Of a stretch of DNA of 55,038 nt, positions 49,477 to 55,038 are shown piece by piece (within the stretch, counting starts at the first letter, position 1; every line of letters starts with the position of its first letter). The translations under genes were made by a program, and so were the position numbers. A model generated the notes under the pieces. It was not told where the DNA came from. It searched no databases and saw nothing but the letters and a program-made list of their open reading frames with translations. The stretch comes from CAYJMQ01 sp964371555 (GTDB lineage Bacteria > Bdellovibrionota > JACOXK01 > 2-02-FULL-40-11), in NCBI GenBank assembly GCA_964371555.1, contig CAYJMQ010000008.1, positions 1-55,038 on the forward strand, in the 5' to 3' direction.

Positions 49477-51507
49477 TTACTCTACCGGCAAAAAAACCTT
49501 GAATGTGGACCCCTTTTTTAATCTGCTTTCAACTTCTATCGTTCCTTTATGGCTGCGAATAATGCCATAGCTTACCGAAAGACCCAGTCCAGTTCCACTG
49601 GTTTTTTCTTTGGTTGTAAAAAAGGGATCGAAAATTTTCGAGAGATTTTGTTTTGGAATGCCGCTGCCTGTGTCTGAAACGGTGATTCGAACTGCCGATT
49701 TATGTGGAAGAAACGTCGTTTGAAGAGTGATCTTCCCCCCGTGCGGCATAGCCTGGATTGCATTCAAAAGCAGGTTTAGGAAAACCTGTTGAAGTTCGTT
49801 TGGATTTCCCCGGATCCGCGGGATTTCATTATCTAATTTTTTTTCGATCCGAAAATTCTGTTTCGCGGAAGAGGAGTATTGAATAAGGGGGAGCGTCGAT
49901 TCAATGATGGCATTGACAGAGAGACTGTTTCTCTTTTGACGAGATGTGTTTTCTGAAAAGTGGAGCAGGTTTTCGATGATATGTTTGCAGCGAAGCGACG
50001 CATTTTCAATTTCCAGAATATCCGGATAAAATTTATGGTCTCCCCCCAGTTCCTTCTTGAGAATTTGTGAAAATGCGGTAATTCCCGTCAGCGGATTGTT
50101 GAGCTCATGGGCCAGGGAATTTGCCAAATGCCCGATGGCAGCCATTTTTTCGGATTGAATCAGCTGGCGGAAAAGATGCGAGGCCTGAGTCTGGTCACGG
50201 TAATAGATGACCATTGAACTGACTTTCTGATGGGCATCCAAAACCGGATAAGACCAGCTGAGATAATCCCTGTCTTTAAAATCGATGATCTCTTTTTCTG
50301 CGGTGATTGACTGATTTTTGAAACTCTCAACGGCCGGGCAGTTGCGACAAGGGGTTTTTCGGTTGGCAAGAACTTCATAACATTTTTTGCCAATCGCCTT
50401 TTCAACCCTTTGATGCGTGATTTTTTCTGTCGCGCGGTTGGCCTTGATCAATGTAAAATTTTCATCAATCACGGTGACGAGATCGCTAATGGCATCGAAT
50501 GTCGACTCCCATTCGCGGGATCCCTGCTCAACGATTTCCAGAAGTTTAATTTTCTCAATAGCGATGGTGATCGGATTCGCCACCTCTTTGAGTTGCTGAA
50601 TATCTTTCTCTGTAAAAGCGTTCTTTCGTTTTGAAGCGAAATGTAAAAAAGCCATTCCGTTCAGGGGAAAAATCATGTGAGATCCGGTGTCATCTTGACC
50701 GCCGCGGCTGTTTCGAAGGAATTCAAAAGGGCTTTTGTCTGTTACGATTGCTTTTGGATGGTTGAAAAAATTTTGCGCGCTTTCAAGCCCTTCTATTTGA
50801 AATGGGGGTATCCTGAAGCCGCGCTCTTCTGAAATGAGCTGGTAATGCCGGGGACCCAGTTGAACAACAATATTGGCATCATCAAATGCAATGAGTTTTT
50901 TTAATTCTTTGAGAATTATTTTGAAAATTTCATTCAGATTTTTTGATCTGCTCAGCCCTTTCAAAAGCGCGTAGGTGATTTCAAGCTGGGTTTTTTTGGC
51001 CTCAATGGCCTTTTTGGATTCCGTTGTTTTTATGATCCGGTCCTCGATTTTCTGCTTTAAATTCTTAGCCCGCTCTTTAAAATGAAAATTCTGGGTTTGA
51101 ATCTGTTTTAAAAGTTCCTGATTTTCACGAATCAGTTGATGACGTTTCCACGAATTTTCAACAGACGAAATCAGGTCGTCGTCGTTCCACGGTTTGGAAA
51201 TAAATCTATAAACACCGGCGTTTGAGACCAGGTCTTCGGCCATTTGAAAATTGTAAAAAGCTGTCAGCAATATGCGGGAAATATCAGGCCATTTTTCCCT
51301 TGTTTTTTTGAGGAACTCCGTTCCTGCCTGGGAACCTAATTTCTGATCGCAGATGATGACGCCAATCGGATGATGTTCAAGAATTTCCATCGCCTCTTGT
51401 TCATTGGCTGCCGTGTGAACTTCGTATTTCTCTTGATCATGAAAAAGTCTGGTGAGTGAGGAGAGAACATACTTTTCATCATCCACAATGAGGAGGGGGA
51501 TTTTCAT
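49477..51507 (-). CDS. Hybrid sensor: receiver-GAF-PAS-histidine kinase
   Basis: 676 residues. The N-terminal receiver has IVDDE, Asp54 (IICDQKLG) and K105 (FISKPW). A coiled-coil linker covers about 125-170, a GAF-like domain about 185-325 and a PAS domain about 340-440. The PAS has a cysteine pair, TPCRNCPA, which could bind a cofactor or sense redox. HisKA follows with His467 (SLAHELNNPLTGI). The ATPase domain has NELQQVFLNLLLNAIQAM, DTGSGIP and TSGTGLGLSVSYGI. No membrane helix, so it is cytoplasmic. It abuts the GGDEF gene upstream and uppP downstream. Confidence 0.92.
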   Translation of the reverse strand: MKIPLLIVDDEKYVLSSLTRLFHDQEKYEVHTAANEQEAMEILEHHPIGVIICDQKLGSQAGTEFLKKTREKWPDISRILLTAFYNFQMAEDLVSNAGVYRFISKPWNDDDLISSVENSWKRHQLIRENQELLKQIQTQNFHFKERAKNLKQKIEDRIIKTTESKKAIEAKKTQLEITYALLKGLSRSKNLNEIFKIILKELKKLIAFDDANIVVQLGPRHYQLISEERGFRIPPFQIEGLESAQNFFNHPKAIVTDKSPFEFLRNSRGGQDDTGSHMIFPLNGMAFLHFASKRKNAFTEKDIQQLKEVANPITIAIEKIKLLEIVEQGSREWESTFDAISDLVTVIDENFTLIKANRATEKITHQRVEKAIGKKCYEVLANRKTPCRNCPAVESFKNQSITAEKEIIDFKDRDYLSWSYPVLDAHQKVSSMVIYYRDQTQASHLFRQLIQSEKMAAIGHLANSLAHELNNPLTGITAFSQILKKELGGDHKFYPDILEIENASLRCKHIIENLLHFSENTSRQKRNSLSVNAIIESTLPLIQYSSSAKQNFRIEKKLDNEIPRIRGNPNELQQVFLNLLLNAIQAMPHGGKITLQTTFLPHKSAVRITVSDTGSGIPKQNLSKIFDPFFTTKEKTSGTGLGLSVSYGIIRSHKGTIEVESRLKKGSTFKVFLPVE

Positions 51508-52406
51508 TAAGATGTTGCCGGCTGCGGTTTTCCGGGAACAGAAATACAGACTTTGTTTCGCCCCTCTTTTTTTGCGGCAAAGAGGGCCTTGTCTGCCGAG
51601 TGAATCAATGTCGTATCGCTTTTTTGCCCGGGGGTATGGTAATTTGAAATGCCGATGCTGACTGTGATTTTTTTCTCTCCAATGAGATGGGAATAATTAT
51701 ATTCTTCGATGCTTTTTCGGATTCGCTCGGCAAGCATCGTTGCATGCCCAATCGTTGTTTCAGGAAGAATAATCGCAAATTCTTCGCCGCCAAAACGGGT
51801 GATGACATCTGTTTTTCTAAAGGCGGGTTTCAAAATATCCGAAAACTCTTCCAAAACCTGATCCCCAATGACATGGCCGAACAGATCATTAACCGATTTA
51901 AAATGGTCGATATCGATCATAAGAAGCGAAAGATGCCTGTCGTATCGCTGCGCGCGGTCGATCTCCTGCCGTAAAATTTCCTTGAACGCATAGCGATTGT
52001 ATAGACCTGTCAGCGCATCCTTAATTCCATAGATTTTTGCGGTTCTGGTCTCGATCCCTTTTTCAACGGCCCCGATGAGTGATTGGGGACGAAGGGGTTT
52101 GATTAAGCAGTCAATGGCTCCCTGTTGAAAAAGGGCTCGAATATTTTGAACGGAATTTTCACGGGTTAAAGCAATAATCGACGGATGACTGATTAACTTT
52201 GAACATCTTCGGATGAAATCCCGCTCTTTGGCTTCCTTTGAATCCTGATCATAGAAAACCACCGATATTTCAGACGTCTGAACAAGAGATAAGGCGTGAT
52301 CCAAAACATTTTCCACATGAACCACATAATGATTCCTTTGAAAAAGCTGTCTCAGGGATTGAGACAGACGCGGGGTCAGTCCAAATAACAGAATCTCAGG
52401 TTCCAT
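51507..52406 (-). CDS. Diguanylate cyclase with a degenerate receiver domain
   Basis: About 299 residues from ATG 52406, where the receiver fold begins (MEPEILLFGL); an ATG at 52424 and a longer TTG reading are alternatives. Residues 1-115 have receiver topology, but the acidic pocket is not the usual DD and FYDQDS replaces the acceptor region. The GGDEF domain (about 130-290) has DALTGLYNRYAF, the substrate-binding DIDHFKSVNDLFGH, and the active site RFGGEEFAI. Makes cyclic di-GMP. With the PilZ protein at 40767, it is one of two c-di-GMP elements here. The stop shares a base with the kinase ATG. Confidence 0.9.
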   Translation of the reverse strand: MEPEILLFGLTPRLSQSLRQLFQRNHYVVHVENVLDHALSLVQTSEISVVFYDQDSKEAKERDFIRRCSKLISHPSIIALTRENSVQNIRALFQQGAIDCLIKPLRPQSLIGAVEKGIETRTAKIYGIKDALTGLYNRYAFKEILRQEIDRAQRYDRHLSLLMIDIDHFKSVNDLFGHVIGDQVLEEFSDILKPAFRKTDVITRFGGEEFAIILPETTIGHATMLAERIRKSIEEYNYSHLIGEKKITVSIGISNYHTPGQKSDTTLIHSADKALFAAKKEGRNKVCISVPGKPQPATS

Positions 52407-52480
52407 CCCCCTTTTCTTTCGCATATTTTGTGCCGACGCGCTGGTCAATTTATATTTCCTTGGGTGATGATGAAGAAAAA

Positions 52481-52510
52481 GTAACAATAATTATCTCTAG
52501 TTAATATAAT
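52481..52510 (+). promoter_or_regulatory. Candidate promoter of valS
   Basis: GTAACA (52481-52486), 18 bases, and a perfect TATAAT (52505-52510). Predicted transcription begins about 55 bases before ATG 52571. No T-box features were recognised in the short leader. Confidence 0.45.
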
Positions 52511-52529
52511 GGCGATAGCGGCTTGTCAA
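52501..52529 (-). promoter_or_regulatory. Candidate promoter of the GGDEF-kinase-uppP operon
   Basis: A perfect TTGACA (52529-52524), 17 bases, TATTAA (52506-52501, 4 of 6). TATATT at 15-base spacing is an alternative -10. It overlaps the plus-strand promoter of valS. Confidence 0.5.
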
Positions 52530-52570
52530 TTGGCGTCTCGATTGACTTGCTGGGCTTCTTTCTTTTTGTT

Positions 52571-55038
52571 ATGGATTTCCTTATGACGAAATCGGTATTT
52601 GATTCCCCGTACTCACATTCAGAGATTGAAGAAAAATGGTATCAGTTTTGGCTGAAAAAGGGCTATTTTTCCGCTGATAATCAGTCGAAGAAAAAGCCGT
52701 ACGTCATTATGATGCCCCCTCCAAATATTACGGGGGCGCTTCATCTGGGGCATGCGCTGACATCTGCCATTCAGGATATTTTGATTCGCTGGCGCAGAAT
52801 GCAGGGATTTAACACCCTTTGGCTTCCGGGTTCCGACCATGCCGGCATTGCCACACAGAATGTCGTCGAAAAGGAGCTTCAAAAGGAGGGGTTGAATCGT
52901 CATCAGGTCGGGAGGGAAAAGTTTGTTGAGCGGGTCTGGGAATGGCAACGGAAGTCAGGCCATACGATCATGACCCAGCTTCGGCGCTTTGGTTCCTCCT
53001 GTGACTGGACGCGGGAGCGGTTTACGATGGACGAATATCTTTCGACTGCCGTTCGCCAAGCCTTTGTCTCTCTATATAAAGAAGGGCTCATCTACCGGGG
53101 GGATTATCTGATCAACTGGTGCCCGCGGTGTGAATCGGCTCTCTCTGATCTCGAAGTGAGTCATGTCGATGTGAAGGGGACACTTTGGTATATCCGTTAT
53201 CCGTTTCAAAGCGGCGAAGGAGGGGTTTCTGTCGCCACCACGCGTCCCGAGACGATGCTTGGCGATGTGGCGGTTGCTGTTCATCCCACAGATAAGCGTT
53301 TTAGGGTGTCCATTGGAAAGATGTTGAATCTCCCGCTTCTTCAGCGACAAATTCCTTTAATTGCGGAAGAGACTGTCGATCCTTCCTTTGGAACCGGCGC
53401 CGTCAAGATTACACCGGGACATGATTTTAATGATTTTCAAGTCGGAAAAAAACAGAAACTTCCGATTGTTTCTATTTTTGACGCGCAGGCGAGGGTCAAT
53501 GAAGAAGGGGGGCCTTATAAAGGTTTGGATCGCTTTGAGGCGAGAAAGAGGGTTCTTGAAGATTTAAAATCGCAGAATCTTCTTGAAAAGGAAGAGCCGT
53601 ATCAGACAGCGATCGGCCATTGCAGTCGTTGTGATACGATTGTTGAACCCAGAATATCGCTCCAGTGGTTTGTCAAAACAAAGCCTCTGGCAAAGCCCGC
53701 GATCGATGCTGTGCGAAAAAAGAAGGTCAGGATTGTTCCTGAGGGATGGACGAAAACCTATTTTAACTGGATGGAAAATATTAAAGACTGGTGCATCTCC
53801 CGTCAGATTTGGTGGGGGCACCGAATCCCTGCCTGGCATTGCGGCGATTGCGGCGCGGTTACGGTAACGGTTACAGACCCCCCTTCAGGGATGAAGTGTT
53901 CAAAGTGTAAAAGTCACAACATAGAGCAGGACAATGATGTTTTGGATACTTGGTTTAGCTCGGCGCTCTGGCCTTTTTCCACGCTTGGCTGGCCCAAAAA
54001 AACCCGGGACCTTAAGGTTTTTTATCCGTCAACCGTGATGGAAACCGGTTTTGATATCCTTTTTTTCTGGGTGGCGCGCATGATGATGATGGGGATTCAT
54101 TTTATGAAGAAGCCGCCATTTAAGTATGTCTATCTTCATGCGATGGTTCGCGATCCGCTCGGGCGAAAGATGAGTAAATCGAAAGGGAATGTCGTTGATC
54201 CTCTCGATATTATCAACGAATATGGGGCCGATGCGCTTCGGTTCACGCTTGCGTCTCTTGCCACGCCCGGCAGAGATGTCAGACTCGACGATCAGCGGAT
54301 TGAAGGATACCGGAATTTCTTAAACAAGCTATGGAATGCAACGCGATTTATTCTGATGAATCTCGATCCGGATTTTAAACCCCAAAAAATAGTGGTTAAA
54401 AAGTTGTCAAAAATTGATCGCTGGTGTTTGACGCGCTTTTATGAAACGGCAGAGGAAGTTAATCGTTTCCTTGAAGAATACAGACTCAATGAAGCGGCAA
54501 ACAGTCTCTATCAGTTTAGCTGGCACGAATTTTGTGACTGGTATCTGGAGCTTATTAAACCGGCGCTTCGCGACCCGTCGCTCAAAGCGCAGACTGAGCA
54601 GGTCCTTGTCTTTATATTCAGAGAACTCATGAAGCTGCTGCATCCCTTTATTCCGTTTGTGACAGAAGAGATTTGGCAGGTATTGCCGAAAGATGAAGAG
54701 AGCGTGATGATGGCTCATTACCCCCGGTTTGAAAGGAGATATGTGGATCGTGAGAGCGCGCGCGAGGTTCGCGCGATTCAGGAGGTGGTTTCTTATATCC
54801 GAAATGTTCGCGGGGAGCATCAGATTCCGCCTCAGAAAAAAATTCCTGTGACCGTTGTTGCCAAAAATAGAAAGATTTTTGATCTGCTTTCAGATAAAAA
54901 AACGGCCATTGAAAAATTGGGGGGCATTTCCGAGCTAATTCTGTCTTCAAAATCGGTATCGACCGAGAAAATGGTGACAGGCCAGACGGTAGAGTGCGAG
55001 ATTTTTATCCGGATGACTGAACTCTTTGATCTTGAAGA
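52571..55038 (+). CDS. valS: Valyl-tRNA synthetase, C-terminus beyond the window
   Basis: Class I synthetase; 822 complete codons are visible and the frame is open at the edge. HIGH is HLGH in PNITGALHLGHAL near residue 60. The editing domain has TTRPETMLGDVAVAVHP near 235. KMSKS is GRKMSKSKGNV near 533. The anticodon-binding domain includes LNKLWNATRFI near 580. Usual length is 880-950 residues, so 60-130 residues including the coiled-coil arm are missing. The start is ATG 52571 or 52583; neither has a good Shine-Dalgarno. Confidence 0.95.
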   Translation, partial: MDFLMTKSVFDSPYSHSEIEEKWYQFWLKKGYFSADNQSKKKPYVIMMPPPNITGALHLGHALTSAIQDILIRWRRMQGFNTLWLPGSDHAGIATQNVVEKELQKEGLNRHQVGREKFVERVWEWQRKSGHTIMTQLRRFGSSCDWTRERFTMDEYLSTAVRQAFVSLYKEGLIYRGDYLINWCPRCESALSDLEVSHVDVKGTLWYIRYPFQSGEGGVSVATTRPETMLGDVAVAVHPTDKRFRVSIGKMLNLPLLQRQIPLIAEETVDPSFGTGAVKITPGHDFNDFQVGKKQKLPIVSIFDAQARVNEEGGPYKGLDRFEARKRVLEDLKSQNLLEKEEPYQTAIGHCSRCDTIVEPRISLQWFVKTKPLAKPAIDAVRKKKVRIVPEGWTKTYFNWMENIKDWCISRQIWWGHRIPAWHCGDCGAVTVTVTDPPSGMKCSKCKSHNIEQDNDVLDTWFSSALWPFSTLGWPKKTRDLKVFYPSTVMETGFDILFFWVARMMMMGIHFMKKPPFKYVYLHAMVRDPLGRKMSKSKGNVVDPLDIINEYGADALRFTLASLATPGRDVRLDDQRIEGYRNFLNKLWNATRFILMNLDPDFKPQKIVVKKLSKIDRWCLTRFYETAEEVNRFLEEYRLNEAANSLYQFSWHEFCDWYLELIKPALRDPSLKAQTEQVLVFIFRELMKLLHPFIPFVTEEIWQVLPKDEESVMMAHYPRFERRYVDRESAREVRAIQEVVSYIRNVRGEHQIPPQKKIPVTVVAKNRKIFDLLSDKKTAIEKLGGISELILSSKSVSTEKMVTGQTVECEIFIRMTELFDLE

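Overview
The window comes from a Gram-negative bacterium of roughly 45% GC. It has outer-membrane-style lipoproteins, a TonB-type protein, two sigma-54 promoters with sigma-54 activators, PilZ and GGDEF signalling, class II ribonucleotide reductase and a split archaeal-type acyl-CoA mutase. This fits the old 'Deltaproteobacteria' (Bdellovibrionota/UBA10199-like lineages), but that placement is an inference from gene content. A run of ten N at 40742-40751 marks a scaffold join, so this is probably a draft or metagenome assembly.

Layout. 1-6739 (minus strand) is one long operon: htpX, DUF1844, a DegP-type protease, ispE, tRNA-Gln, prs, rplY, pth, rpsF, rpsR and the start of a membrane protein. 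It is driven by a sigma-70-type promoter at 6711-6739. A TonB-C protein follows at 6784-7647. 7782-14900 (minus) is a six-gene operon: xseB, ispA, dxs, a YhaO/YhaN-like nuclease-ATPase pair and a patatin-like lipoprotein that has lost its catalytic dyad. 14980-16158 (plus) holds a HAMP protein and a ZIP transporter. 16174-18691 (minus) holds a muramidase-like protein with a lipoprotein partner, and a DUF4143 ATPase. 18844-24807 (minus) is nrdJ, tmk, holB, metG and tatD; holB has been invaded by a dispersed repeat that then amplified in tandem.

25063-31578 (plus) is the accessory region. A sigma-54 promoter reads into two unrecognised secreted coiled-coil proteins and a strong terminator. Then come an internally deleted HNH gene between two matching hairpin repeats and a third large secreted coiled-coil protein. 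ilvA, a HEPN/MNT toxin-antitoxin pair coupled to a thiolase gene, and a PIN toxin-antitoxin pair follow. 35511-40696 (minus) is an acyl-CoA carboxylase plus mutase operon (propionyl-CoA to succinyl-CoA type). 40767-43923 holds a PilZ protein, a degenerate sigma-54 activator and a complete one. The degenerate activator is itself preceded by a sigma-54 promoter whose core matches the one in front of the coiled-coil operon, so the complete activator, the degenerate activator and the secreted proteins may form one circuit. uvrA and a second DUF4143 ATPase are divergent around 46900-46990. 48332-52406 is a signalling operon containing uppP, and valS runs off the right edge.

A theme across the window is that several good promoters place the -10 box 6-13 bases from the start codon with no Shine-Dalgarno sequence. 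This suggests leaderless or near-leaderless transcripts, most clearly for both DUF4143 ATPases and the HEPN toxin gene.
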